Source of the DNA: Flavobacterium difficile | GTDB taxonomy: Bacteria; Bacteroidota; Bacteroidia; Flavobacteriales; Flavobacteriaceae | NCBI RefSeq assembly: GCF_011392115.1 | Contig: NZ_JAAJBT010000004.1 | Coordinates: 1-64,000 of the forward strand | Reading direction: 5' to 3' | DNA: 64,000 bases | Part shown: positions 52,049 through 59,914 of the stretch, piece after piece | Position numbering within the stretch: the first letter of the stretch is position 1 | How the letters are laid out: every line of letters begins with the position of its first letter | The notes under the pieces: model-generated | Seen by the model: the letters and a program-made list of their open reading frames with translations, nothing else | The model's database searches: none | Told to the model about the DNA's origin: nothing | Program-made: the position numbers and the translations under genes

Positions 52049-52954
52049 TTAAAACTCAAATTCTAAACCATCATCAGCTAATAAAACATTTTCAAAAATT
52101 TCATTAGCTTCGTTTCGGAACAATTCTATATTTCCATAACGTGTAGAATAATGTCCTAATAATAATGTTTTTACTTCTGCTAATTTAGCAATATTTGCGG
52201 CTTCTTTGGCAGTAGTATGCATTGTTTTTTCTGCTAAATGACTTTCGCTTTCTAAAAAGGTACTTTCGTGATACAAAACCGTAACATTCTTAATTATAGG
52301 AATTATTTCTTCATTATAAATCGTATCCGAACAAAAGGCATAACTTTTTGCAGGTTCAGGATCGAAAGTTAATTCTGAATTCGGAATAACTTTTCCATCA
52401 TCTAAAGTAATGTCGCCACCGTATTTAATTTTATTATAATATACTTTTTCAATTTCGTAATTTAAAATGGCATCAATATTTAACTTTCGTTCTTTATTTT
52501 TTTCTTCAAACAAATACCCATTAGTATAAACTCTGTGTTTTAAAGGAATTGTGGTTACTTTCACTTTTTCATCTTCGAAAATCACTTCGCTTTCTTTACC
52601 AGTTAATTCGTGAAAAAATAATTGATACGAAGTATATGCATTTCCAAGTTTTAAGAGCAATAAAATAGCTTCTTTAATGCCTTTCGGACCATAAATGTGT
52701 AAGTCTTTTTCTCTTCCAAGTAACATAAAAGTAGAAATTAAACCTATTAATCCGAAGAAATGATCACCATGTAAATGAGAAATAAAAATATGTTCAATTT
52801 GAGAAAATTTAATTTTATGTTTGCGAAGTTGTACTTGAGTTCCTTCTCCACAATCAATTAAGAACATGTGACTTTTAATCTCTAAAACTTGTGAGGTTGG
52901 ATTTGTTATTGTTCTTGGTGTAGCGGCATAACAGCCTAAAATCTTGATTTTCAA
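52049..52954 (-). CDS. rnz: Ribonuclease Z
   Basis: A 301-residue metallo-beta-lactamase-fold endonuclease that cleaves the 3' trailer of tRNA precursors. LGCYAATPRTITNPTSQVL start, zinc-binding SHLHGDHFFGL, CSDT, and the later HTTAKEAA and LLLGHYSTRY carry the catalytic ligands. The only start giving the family N-terminus is a TTG (52952-52954). No ATG lies in frame upstream. The short proteins upstream on the same strand may share its transcript. Confidence 0.94.
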   Translation of the reverse strand: MKIKILGCYAATPRTITNPTSQVLEIKSHMFLIDCGEGTQVQLRKHKIKFSQIEHIFISHLHGDHFFGLIGLISTFMLLGREKDLHIYGPKGIKEAILLLLKLGNAYTSYQLFFHELTGKESEVIFEDEKVKVTTIPLKHRVYTNGYLFEEKNKERKLNIDAILNYEIEKVYYNKIKYGGDITLDDGKVIPNSELTFDPEPAKSYAFCSDTIYNEEIIPIIKNVTVLYHESTFLESESHLAEKTMHTTAKEAANIAKLAEVKTLLLGHYSTRYGNIELFRNEANEIFENVLLADDGLEFEF

Positions 52955-52962
52955 TGTTTTTA

Positions 52963-53127
52963 TTATGGTTTTTGTTTTTTTAATTCCTTATAAATGATCA
53001 AATAGAAAACTAAAATTAAAAAGATATTTGATAAAATTCGCCATCCTTCAAATTGATTATTTTTGATAGATAGTAAAATGTTTACTATTAATAAAATCAG
53101 GAATATTACTAAAAAAATAGATGTATT
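52963..53127 (-). pseudogene. Start-less two-TM frame, third copy of small membrane protein
   Basis: Directly after the TAA of the 69-residue protein the same frame stays open for 54 codons and encodes two hydrophobic segments with a polar turn (SIKNNQFEGW) and a basic end (KELKKQKP), the layout of the two genes before it. It has no ATG, GTG or TTG in the upstream part. Either it starts from a rare codon such as ATT, is read by stop-codon readthrough, or it is a remnant. Confidence 0.4.
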
Positions 53128-53337
53128 TTAATTTGTGTCATCATTGGTTTTATTTAGTTTAGAAACTTTATAAATTTGATTCAAAGTAAAAATAATAGCC
53201 AATACAGAAATTAAAATCCCAAAATAATTCGGTTCTGATGAATAATACCCTTCTTTAATTTTGAGAAATAAATTACCACAAAATAAACACAATAAAATTA
53301 TATTCAAATACAGTATGGTTCGATTGCTAAATTTCAT
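53128..53337 (-). CDS. Small two-TM membrane protein
   Basis: A 69-residue protein with two membrane helices (about 8-25 and 40-58) separated by a KIKEGYYSSEPN turn. Its ATG follows the stop of the preceding small gene after one base, so it is translationally coupled. Function unknown. It shares layout with the proteins on both sides. Confidence 0.65.
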   Translation of the reverse strand: MKFSNRTILYLNIILLCLFCGNLFLKIKEGYYSSEPNYFGILISVLAIIFTLNQIYKVSKLNKTNDDTN

Positions 53338-53338
53338 C

Positions 53339-53533
53339 TTATCTTTTTTTATTTAAAATAAGGTTGTAAGTGGTTACAAGTAATACTAAAATCATAACAA
53401 ATGAAATAGATAATCTAAAAATATTGATTTTTTTAGCACTGAAATATTCATTGATTCCATGATATAAGGCAAAGGAGAAAATGAATAGACCTAAAACACT
53501 CAAAAACAATTTAAAAAATCTATTTTTTATCAT
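53339..53533 (-). CDS. Small two-TM membrane protein
   Basis: A 64-residue protein with two membrane helices (about 8-27 and 39-59) joined by NEYFSAKKINIFRL. It lies 11 nt after the 110-residue STAS-like gene. Together with the next two frames it forms a set of tandem two-TM proteins of unknown role. Confidence 0.63.
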   Translation of the reverse strand: MIKNRFFKLFLSVLGLFIFSFALYHGINEYFSAKKINIFRLSISFVMILVLLVTTYNLILNKKR

Positions 53534-53544
53534 TGTTATAAAAA

Positions 53545-53877
53545 TTAAAATCCTAAATCGCGTTCAATTTCTTCCATTTCAATAATATCATGCGCTTCTA
53601 ATAAAGAAGGAACCGTATTGATTGAAGCTGGGACTTTATTAAAATCAATATCTTCGGCAACCACTACAAAAGACTTTTTGTTTTTTTTATGTGTTTTAGC
53701 TAAATCAGAAAATTGTTTCAAACAACTCATATTAAATGATTTATCATGAGTTACATCAATAATTAAATTAACTGATTTGAACGAATTGTATTGCGACGTT
53801 AGTTTTTCCAAAAACGCTTCAAAACTACTTTCTGTATCTTTAATTGTTGTGGTATGTCCTTTTTGTTCTACTTTCAT
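53545..53877 (-). CDS. STAS-like small cytoplasmic protein
   Basis: A 110-residue protein with a pattern of alternating strands and helices (VNLIIDVTHDKSFNM...FVVVAEDIDFNKVPASINTVPSLLEAHDIIEMEEIERDLGF) resembling the STAS fold. Conserved in flavobacteria next to rnz, which probably explains the database name 'ribonuclease Z' for it, although it has no nuclease motif. Function unknown. Confidence 0.75.
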   Translation of the reverse strand: MKVEQKGHTTTIKDTESSFEAFLEKLTSQYNSFKSVNLIIDVTHDKSFNMSCLKQFSDLAKTHKKNKKSFVVVAEDIDFNKVPASINTVPSLLEAHDIIEMEEIERDLGF

Positions 53878-53973
53878 TTTTGAAAAGTTTATGAGTTTAA
53901 AAGGTTAAAAGTTTAAAAGGTTTTATGATAATTGAATTTTTCCAACTTCAATCTTCCGACTTCTAACTTTAAA

Positions 53974-54903
53974 TTAATTCTGAATCTTGCTCGCCAATAA
54001 ATATATAACCGCCATTCTCACGGCTACCCCATTTTCTACTTGATCTAAAATAACTGAATGCTTTCCATCTGCTACATCTGAAGTAATTTCTACACCACGG
54101 TTAATTGGTCCGGGATGCATCACTACAATTTCTTTATTCAGATTGTTTAGTATTTCATTTGTTAGTCCGAATTGTTGTGTGTATTCACGTGTATTCGGAA
54201 AATAACTTACATCTAATCTTTCATTTTGAACGCGTAACATATTCGCTACATCGCACCATTCTAAAGCTTTTATTAAATTGGGTTCGTAAGTAACTCCTAA
54301 GGAATTAATATATTGTGGAATTAGTGTTTTTGGTCCACAAACCTTTACTTCTGCTCCTTGCATTTGTAAGGCAAAAATATTAGAAAGCGCTACTCTACTG
54401 TGTAAAATATCTCCAACTATAACTATTTTTTTACCAGCAACTTCACCTAATTTTTCTCTGATTGTGTAACTGTCTAATAGAGCTTGAGTGGGATGTTCAT
54501 GTGCACCATCACCAGCATTTACAATACTTGCTTTTACATGTTGTGATAAAAAATGTGCGGCACCTGGCGAACTATGTCTCATTACCACCATATCCACTTT
54601 CATGGCTAAAATATTATTTACCGTATCAATTAATGTTTCTCCTTTTTTTACAGAAGATTGTGCAGAGGAAAAACTCATTACATCTGCTGAAAGTCGTTTT
54701 TGAGCCAATTCGAAAGACAATTTTGTTCTGGTACTGTTTTCAAAGAAGATATTCGCAATGGTGATGTCTCTTAGTGATGGTACTTTTTTTATCGGACGAT
54801 TAATTACTTCTTTAAACTGATCTGCTGTTTCAAGAATTAAATTAATATCATTCTTGTTAATATATTTTATTCCGAGTAAATGATTGACGCTTAATTCTTT
54901 CAT
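53974..54903 (-). CDS. pyrB: Aspartate carbamoyltransferase, catalytic subunit
   Basis: A 309-residue enzyme joining carbamoyl phosphate and aspartate in pyrimidine synthesis. FFENSTRTKLSFE (carbamoyl-phosphate loop), HEHPTQALLDSYTI, MRVQNERL and MHPGPINRGVEI are all present. The chain shows the typical length. It is preceded on the same strand by pyrR (90-nt gap, containing a degenerate repeat), consistent with a pyrimidine operon. A PyrI regulatory subunit gene is not seen here. Confidence 0.97.
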   Translation of the reverse strand: MKELSVNHLLGIKYINKNDINLILETADQFKEVINRPIKKVPSLRDITIANIFFENSTRTKLSFELAQKRLSADVMSFSSAQSSVKKGETLIDTVNNILAMKVDMVVMRHSSPGAAHFLSQHVKASIVNAGDGAHEHPTQALLDSYTIREKLGEVAGKKIVIVGDILHSRVALSNIFALQMQGAEVKVCGPKTLIPQYINSLGVTYEPNLIKALEWCDVANMLRVQNERLDVSYFPNTREYTQQFGLTNEILNNLNKEIVVMHPGPINRGVEITSDVADGKHSVILDQVENGVAVRMAVIYLLASKIQN

Positions 54904-54929
54904 TTTTTTGTAGTTATGTTGTTTTTTAA

Positions 54930-54965
54930 ACCTTAAAGAAACGCAAGGCTAACCGCAAAGATTTC
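54930..54965. repeat. Degenerate CGCAAAG-type intergenic repeat
   Basis: ACGCAAGG and CCGCAAAG units between pyrR and pyrB, related to those at 51977 and 63916. Confidence 0.35.
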
Positions 54966-54993
54966 TTTAAACTTTTTACTTTTTACTTGGCTC

Positions 54994-55536
54994 TTAATCT
55001 TTTACCTCTATGTAAACGGCATCTTCGCCATCTTTTTCCATCCATTTTACCAAAACTTTTTCGTTGTTTATGGCATCTACTTGTCGACCACGATAATCAG
55101 GTTGAATAGGTAAATCTCTACTAAAACGTCTATCAATTAAGGTTAAAAGCTCTATAGATTTTGGTCGACCAAAGGATTGAATAGCTGTTAACGCGGCGCG
55201 AATACTTCTTCCAGTGTATAAAACATCATCAATAAATACGACATGTTTATCTTCCACTAAAAAATCTATTTGTGTTTGGTTGGCTTCGAAAGGTTTTTCA
55301 CTTCTTCTAAAATCATCTCTAAAAAAAGTAATATCTAATAAACCTAATTTTAAATCAGAGATTTGATACTCCTCTTTTAAAATTTCCGCCAATCTTTTAG
55401 CTAAAAAAGTTCCTCTTGGTTGAATTCCGATAAGAATGGTATTTGTAAAATCGAGATGTTTTTCGATTAATTGACAGGCCAATCGATGTAAGATGATGTT
55501 GACTTCTTTGGTGTTGAGCAATAGTTTTTGACTCAT
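54994..55536 (-). CDS. pyrR: Bifunctional PyrR (uracil phosphoribosyltransferase/regulator)
   Basis: A 180-residue PRTase-fold protein with the PRPP loop VFIDDVLYTGRSIRAALTAI, IGIQPRGTFLAKRLAE, and DRRFSRDLPIQPDYRGRQVDAI, which is diagnostic of PyrR. In other bacteria PyrR binds pyr mRNA in response to UMP. Whether it does so here is unknown because I see no clear attenuator. The frame opens upstream at TTG (55605), but the ATG at 55536 gives the family start. Directly upstream of pyrB in the same direction. Confidence 0.93.
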   Translation of the reverse strand: MSQKLLLNTKEVNIILHRLACQLIEKHLDFTNTILIGIQPRGTFLAKRLAEILKEEYQISDLKLGLLDITFFRDDFRRSEKPFEANQTQIDFLVEDKHVVFIDDVLYTGRSIRAALTAIQSFGRPKSIELLTLIDRRFSRDLPIQPDYRGRQVDAINNEKVLVKWMEKDGEDAVYIEVKD

Positions 55537-55556
55537 GTTACTGTGTGTTGTGTTTA

Positions 55557-55564
55557 CAAAAGTA
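55557..55564 (-). promoter_or_regulatory. -7 promoter box TACTTTTG of pyrR
   Basis: Matches TAnnTTTG on the minus strand, 20 nt before the pyrR ATG. Confidence 0.55.
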
Positions 55565-55620
55565 AGTAAAAAAATCCAAATCTTAAAATTCAAAAATATG
55601 TTCAAAAATCATTTTTTTTA

Positions 55621-55740
55621 AACACAGATAATAGAAATTTGACGGATTAAAATAATTTCCCTAATTCATATTAAAAAATAATTTCATGATTAAAGCAAAG
55701 TTTGAAAAATTTCACAGATTAATATAATTTCTCCAAACTG
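55621..55740. repeat. Degenerate CACAGATTAA-type intergenic repeat
   Basis: The segment between maf and pyrR holds partly repeated units: AACACAGATAATAG...GGATTAAAATAATTTC and TTCACAGATTAATATAATTTC. A related piece occurs at 58611-58640 (CACAGATTTAAGAAATTACATT). No gene or RNA is visible. Confidence 0.4.
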
Positions 55741-55764
55741 TGTTCAAAAAATTAATTTCATGTT

Positions 55765-56346
55765 TTATAATTTCATCATTTCTTCATACAATCTGTGCGT
55801 TGGCAAGCCTACCACATTCGCATAACTTCCTTCAATTTTCTCTATAGCAACTAAACCAATCCATTCCTGAATTCCATAAGAACCCGCTTTATCGAAAGGT
55901 TTGTAATTTTTCAGATAATAATTAATTTCATCTGCCGATAACTTCGTAAAGGTTACTAATGTTTCTTCGTGAAAAACAACTTCTTTATTAGTAGTTTTAA
56001 TGCAAACTGAGGTGATTACTTTATGAGTAGTTCCTGACATTTCGGTAAGCATTTCAAAAGCGTCTTCGTAATCTTTTGGTTTGCCTAGCGCTTTGTTATT
56101 CAGCCAAACAATAGTATCTGAAGTAATTAAAATATCATTTTCATTTAATTCAGAAACAAAAGCAGAAGCTTTTAATTTAGCCAAGAAATTGGTTATCTCT
56201 TCTGCTTGTAAATGCTCCGGATAAAGCTCTTCAATATCTTTCAATTGAATTTCGAAAGCGACATCCAATTCTTTTAAAAATTGTTGTCTTCTAGGTGAAC
56301 CAGATGCTAAAATGATTCGATGATTTTTGAATTTTTCGTGAAGCAT
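55765..56346 (-). CDS. maf: Maf-like nucleotide pyrophosphatase
   Basis: A 193-residue Maf/HAM1-fold protein that hydrolyses non-canonical or modified nucleoside triphosphates. LASGSPRRQQFLKEL (substrate loop), SDTIVWLNNKALGKP and DKAGSYGIQ are present. The frame opens four codons upstream through TTG, but the ATG at 56346 is used. It starts one base after the stop codon of the UbiA gene, so the two are co-translated. Confidence 0.93.
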   Translation of the reverse strand: MLHEKFKNHRIILASGSPRRQQFLKELDVAFEIQLKDIEELYPEHLQAEEITNFLAKLKASAFVSELNENDILITSDTIVWLNNKALGKPKDYEDAFEMLTEMSGTTHKVITSVCIKTTNKEVVFHEETLVTFTKLSADEINYYLKNYKPFDKAGSYGIQEWIGLVAIEKIEGSYANVVGLPTHRLYEEMMKL

Positions 56347-56347
56347 A

Positions 56348-57262
56348 TTAATTTCCAATTAAAACTATAGCGGTTAATGAAAAAATGGTAGTTAACATGA
56401 TAATTTTTAACAGTTTACTTATAAAACTGAAGTCAGCTTTTGATTTGGCAGTAATCGTTTTAAAAATCACAAACAAAGTTGGAAGCATCATTAAAATCAC
56501 GAAATAACCAATTACATACGGCATGTGCATAATGTTATTGTAAATGAAATAACAAGCATATCCTATAAAGCCTAATAAAGTGAAACTGGTTAAGATTTTG
56601 CTTACTGGGATTCCGAAATACGAAGCCACAGTTGTGATTTCAAAAGCTTTATCGCCTTCAATATCTTCGATTGTTTTGACAACTTCTCTGGCAAAATGTA
56701 ACAAGAAAGCTAAAACTGCATAATCAATAATTACAGACAAAATGTTAAACATTTCATTGCTATTGAATTCGAAAATAAAAGGGAAAATATTAAATAATCC
56801 GACAACTAAAATACTCGAAGCAGCTAGAAAAGCAATAACGACATTTCCTACTATTGGTAGTTGTTTTAAACCATTTGAATAGACATACAACAAGGCTGAA
56901 CATATTACAAAAACAGCTGCAATTGCTGGTTTTCCTACGGTTCGACTCAAATAAAATCCTAAACCAACTCCAATTACATTTAATGCAAAATACAAGTTAT
57001 AAGCATTTTTTTCCGAAATATGCGAACCAACATACACTTTATTTGGTTTGTTAATAGCATCTACATCAACATCATAAATATCATTGATAATGTAACCAGC
57101 GGCAGCAATTGAAAGCGTAGCAATAATTAATAAAAAGTATTTCCAATTGTTTAAGGCTTGTAAAATTTCTGCCTGATTTAAAAAAGTATATTTTATTACG
57201 ATTTGCGATAGAGCAATCATTAATAAGTTTTCTATACGTATCAGTTTTAAGTAGTATTTCAT
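56348..57262 (-). CDS. UbiA-family prenyltransferase
   Basis: A 304-residue integral membrane prenyltransferase with eight or nine helices. The first Asp motif NDIYDVDVDAINKP and the second REVVKTIEDIEGDKAFEITTVASYFG hold the diphosphate-binding residues. Flavobacterial members are often called geranylgeranylglycerol-phosphate geranylgeranyltransferase. The true acceptor is uncertain. Sits in a four-gene minus-strand run with DUF2520, kdsC and maf. Confidence 0.87.
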   Translation of the reverse strand: MKYYLKLIRIENLLMIALSQIVIKYTFLNQAEILQALNNWKYFLLIIATLSIAAAGYIINDIYDVDVDAINKPNKVYVGSHISEKNAYNLYFALNVIGVGLGFYLSRTVGKPAIAAVFVICSALLYVYSNGLKQLPIVGNVVIAFLAASSILVVGLFNIFPFIFEFNSNEMFNILSVIIDYAVLAFLLHFAREVVKTIEDIEGDKAFEITTVASYFGIPVSKILTSFTLLGFIGYACYFIYNNIMHMPYVIGYFVILMMLPTLFVIFKTITAKSKADFSFISKLLKIIMLTTIFSLTAIVLIGN

Positions 57263-57281
57263 TTTTGTTAATTATTTATTT

Positions 57282-57809
57282 TTAATCAAGTTGTCCATCA
57301 AAATCATCCATCCATTTTCCTTGAACTTTTAATACTTGTTCAATTACATCTCGAACTGCACCTTTTCCACCATTTACATGAGAAATGTATTTGCTAATTC
57401 CCTTTATTTCTTGAACGGCGTCTTGCGGACAGGTTGGTAAACCTACTTTTTGCATCACTAAATAATCTGGGATATCGTCACCCATATATAAGATTTCTTC
57501 AGGTTTGAGTTGGTATCCATCACAAAATTCATAAAATCGTTCCATTTTATCTGGAACAGCTAAATAAATATCTTTAATTCCTAAATTTTGTAAGCGTACA
57601 CGAACACCTTCATTGCTTCCGCCAGAAATAATACAAACCGGATAACCTTTATCTATAGCCGCTTTCATAGCATAACCATCTTTAATATTCATCTGACGAA
57701 GTAATTGTCCATCTTCAGAGATATGAACGGTTCCGTCTGTTAACACGCCATCAATATCAAAGATAAACGCTTTAATATCATTCATTAATTCTTTATAACT
57801 TTTCGACAT
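57282..57809 (-). CDS. kdsC: Kdo-8-phosphate phosphatase (HAD, KdsC)
   Basis: A 175-residue HAD-family phosphatase without cap domain. AFIFDIDGVLTDGT (nucleophile Asp and acid/base Asp), IISGGSNEGV, and ILYMGDDIPDYLVMQKVGLP (Mg ligands) match KdsC, which releases phosphate from Kdo-8-phosphate for lipopolysaccharide. Its start overlaps the end of the upstream DUF2520 gene by 17 nt, indicating coupling. Confidence 0.9.
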   Translation of the reverse strand: MSKSYKELMNDIKAFIFDIDGVLTDGTVHISEDGQLLRQMNIKDGYAMKAAIDKGYPVCIISGGSNEGVRVRLQNLGIKDIYLAVPDKMERFYEFCDGYQLKPEEILYMGDDIPDYLVMQKVGLPTCPQDAVQEIKGISKYISHVNGGKGAVRDVIEQVLKVQGKWMDDFDGQLD

Positions 57810-58542
57810 TTTGTATAGATTTTGTCAGTAATTTATATATTTCAACCTGATTTTCATCGCTAAGAAAATCGATATGTTTTGCTATTGTTTTGGAATCTTT
57901 TCTTAAAGCTGGTCCAGTCTGAGCTTCTTTTGGAGATAATGTTTTAATTTTTGAGGCAGTTTCCTCAATTAAAGGTTGTAAAATTGAAAAAGGAATATTG
58001 TTTTGATTACAGATTTCATTTCCAATTTGATACAAATGATTTGTGAAATTACAAACAAAAACAGCTGAAACATGTAAAGCTTTTCGTTGATTGCCATCAA
58101 TTTTATACACTGAATTAGAAATAGATTGCGCTACTTTTTCAAGAAGTAAATAATCTGATACATGCTCCGATTCCAAACAAATTGGTATTTCTGTGAATGA
58201 AACAGATTTATTTTTAGAAAAAGTTTGCAAAGGATAAAAAACACCTCTTCTGTTTTTCTTGTCAAGCAAATTAAAATCAGTACTTCCTGAAGTATGCACT
58301 ACTAACCTGTTTTCAAATTCTAATTGATTAGAAACACTTGCTATGGCATCATCTGAAACACAAATTATATACATATCTGCGTCAGAAATTTTAGTAAAAT
58401 CAGAAGTTTGAATGGATTTAGGAAAATCTTCAGAAAGCGTTCTAGAAAAAACTTGCACAACTTCTACTTCAGTAGCTTTGGAAAAAGCCTGAAATAAATG
58501 CGTTGCCACGTTTCCGGAACCTAAAAGAATCACTTTAATCAT
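57793..58542 (-). CDS. Rossmann-fold/DUF2520 domain protein
   Basis: A 249-residue protein. Residues 1-110 form a dinucleotide-binding domain (VILLGSGNVATHLFQAF). Residues about 115-249 are DUF2520 (YPLQTFSKNKSVSF, RKALHVSAVFVCNFTNHLY, LKTLSPKEAQTGPALRKD-like segment), a helical domain resembling 6-phosphogluconate dehydrogenase C-termini. Likely an NAD(P)-dependent oxidoreductase of unknown substrate, first in the kdsC-UbiA-maf run. Confidence 0.87.
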   Translation of the reverse strand: MIKVILLGSGNVATHLFQAFSKATEVEVVQVFSRTLSEDFPKSIQTSDFTKISDADMYIICVSDDAIASVSNQLEFENRLVVHTSGSTDFNLLDKKNRRGVFYPLQTFSKNKSVSFTEIPICLESEHVSDYLLLEKVAQSISNSVYKIDGNQRKALHVSAVFVCNFTNHLYQIGNEICNQNNIPFSILQPLIEETASKIKTLSPKEAQTGPALRKDSKTIAKHIDFLSDENQVEIYKLLTKSIQNVEKL

Positions 58543-58706
58543 GTGGCGAATTTAGGGATTTCAAATGCAATATCAAAGTTGAAGTTTAAAAACAAGTTCA
58601 AAGTTCTCAACACAGATTTAAGAAATTACATTAATCTGTCAAATATCTCAAATCTGAGTTGTAATAAATAATCCTATTGCTTATTTTTGAAAAAAATCTA
58701 CTGAAA

Positions 58707-59465
58707 ATGAAAATTGTTATTTCGCCCGCTAAATCTTTAAACCTTGAAAAAGAACTTCCCACTCAATTGTACACGGAATCGTCTTTTTTAAAACAAGCTG
58801 AAACCATTCAGAAAACCCTAAAAAAGAAGAAACCAAAACAATTGATGGAATTGATGGACATTTCTGAAAAATTAGGAGAATTAAATTGGGAACGCAATCA
58901 AAAATGGGAACTTCCATTTACAACAGAAAATGCACGACCAGCGGTTTATACTTTTGACGGTGATGTTTATACGGGTTTAGACGCTTATTCACTAGAAACT
59001 GATAAAATAGCAGTTTTACAGGATAAATTGAGAATTTTGTCTGGTTTATATGGCTTACTAAAACCCTTAGATTTGATGCAAGCGTATCGATTAGAAATGG
59101 GTACTTCTATAGCCATTGGAACCAAGAAAAATTTATATGAGTTTTGGAAAAAAACAGTTACCGATGCTTTAAATGAAGAATTAGAAACTGACGAATTATT
59201 TGTCAATTTAGCGAGTAACGAATATTTTTCAGCTGTTGATGTAAAAAAACTTAAAGTTCCAGTTATTACTCCGGAATTTAAAGATTACAAAGATGGAAAA
59301 CTAAAAATAATTTCCTTTTTTGCTAAAAAAGCTCGTGGTTTAATGGTTCGTTATATAATTGACACAAACGCAGAAACCATTGAAGATTTAAAAGGATTTA
59401 ACTACGAAGGTTATGCATTCGATGGCAATTTATCTGATGGAAATAAATTAGTTTTTACAAGATAA
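58707..59465 (+). CDS. yaaA: YaaA family peroxide stress protein
   Basis: A 252-residue protein starting MKIVISPAKSLNLEKEL, with AVYTFDGDVYTGLDAYSLE, ILSGLYGLLKPLDLMQAYRLEMGT, NLASNEYFSAV and FKDYKDGKLKIISFFAKKARGLMVRYII, all family signatures. E. coli YaaA (258 residues) limits iron-dependent damage under hydrogen peroxide. The ATG at 58707 matches the family start, and the longer TTG frame (58677) does not. Confidence 0.95.
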   Translation: MKIVISPAKSLNLEKELPTQLYTESSFLKQAETIQKTLKKKKPKQLMELMDISEKLGELNWERNQKWELPFTTENARPAVYTFDGDVYTGLDAYSLETDKIAVLQDKLRILSGLYGLLKPLDLMQAYRLEMGTSIAIGTKKNLYEFWKKTVTDALNEELETDELFVNLASNEYFSAVDVKKLKVPVITPEFKDYKDGKLKIISFFAKKARGLMVRYIIDTNAETIEDLKGFNYEGYAFDGNLSDGNKLVFTR

Positions 59466-59509
59466 TTTTTTTTTTGCTATTTTTACATAAACCTTAAAAT
59501 CAAATAGTT

Positions 59510-59857
59510 ATGAAAAAAATTTTCCTTTTATTAGGTATATTTGTATGCTCATCTTTTACAGTTACAAATGTTTACAAACCTTTTGAGGTTCAAGTAAGAA
59601 TACACGCAAATAAAATCGAACTTAAACCAAGTAACGGTTTTAATTTTTCGTTAATGGCTTTTACTAAAAAATCGGTTTTTATTAATGAAAGTGGTATGAT
59701 TAATGAAAAATTACCGGAAGAAATTGAAAATTCTGATTTCATTTTTAAAATCGCTCGAAAAAACAATAAAATTCTTTTAGAAGGAATAAAAAACACCAAA
59801 TGGAAAACCTTAGAAATTAAAAATGAGGCAATAATAAACCAAAATGGAATGCAATAA
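59510..59857 (+). CDS. Hypothetical secreted small protein
   Basis: A 115-residue protein with a signal peptide (about residues 1-18, VCSSFTV) and a small domain without Cys or clear motif. No family recognised. It lies 44 nt after yaaA and ends 5 nt before a strong bidirectional terminator, so it may be the second gene of that transcript. Confidence 0.6.
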   Translation: MKKIFLLLGIFVCSSFTVTNVYKPFEVQVRIHANKIELKPSNGFNFSLMAFTKKSVFINESGMINEKLPEEIENSDFIFKIARKNNKILLEGIKNTKWKTLEIKNEAIINQNGMQ

Positions 59858-59862
59858 TTCAT

Positions 59863-59899
59863 AAAAAAATCCTCTAACTTTCATTAGAGGATTTTTTTT
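59863..59899. terminator. Bidirectional terminator
   Basis: Stem AAAAATCCTCTAA/TTAGAGGATTTTT with a 6-nt loop and flanking A/T runs, between the convergent small secreted gene and the type IX-secreted protein gene. Confidence 0.9.
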
Positions 59900-59914
59900 A
59901 AAGATATTTTTAAT

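Noticed and set aside
52049..52954. Truncated or frameshifted rnz because no ATG is present
   Set aside because: The TTG at 52952-52954 restores the full family N-terminus and all catalytic motifs are present, so a TTG start is the simpler explanation.
53545..53877. Second ribonuclease Z
   Set aside because: Lacks the HxHxDH motif. The true rnz is at 52049-52954.
54904..54993. PyrR-type RNA attenuator between pyrR and pyrB
   Set aside because: No anti-antiterminator/terminator pair or PyrR-binding loop consensus could be identified. The segment holds a degenerate repeat instead.
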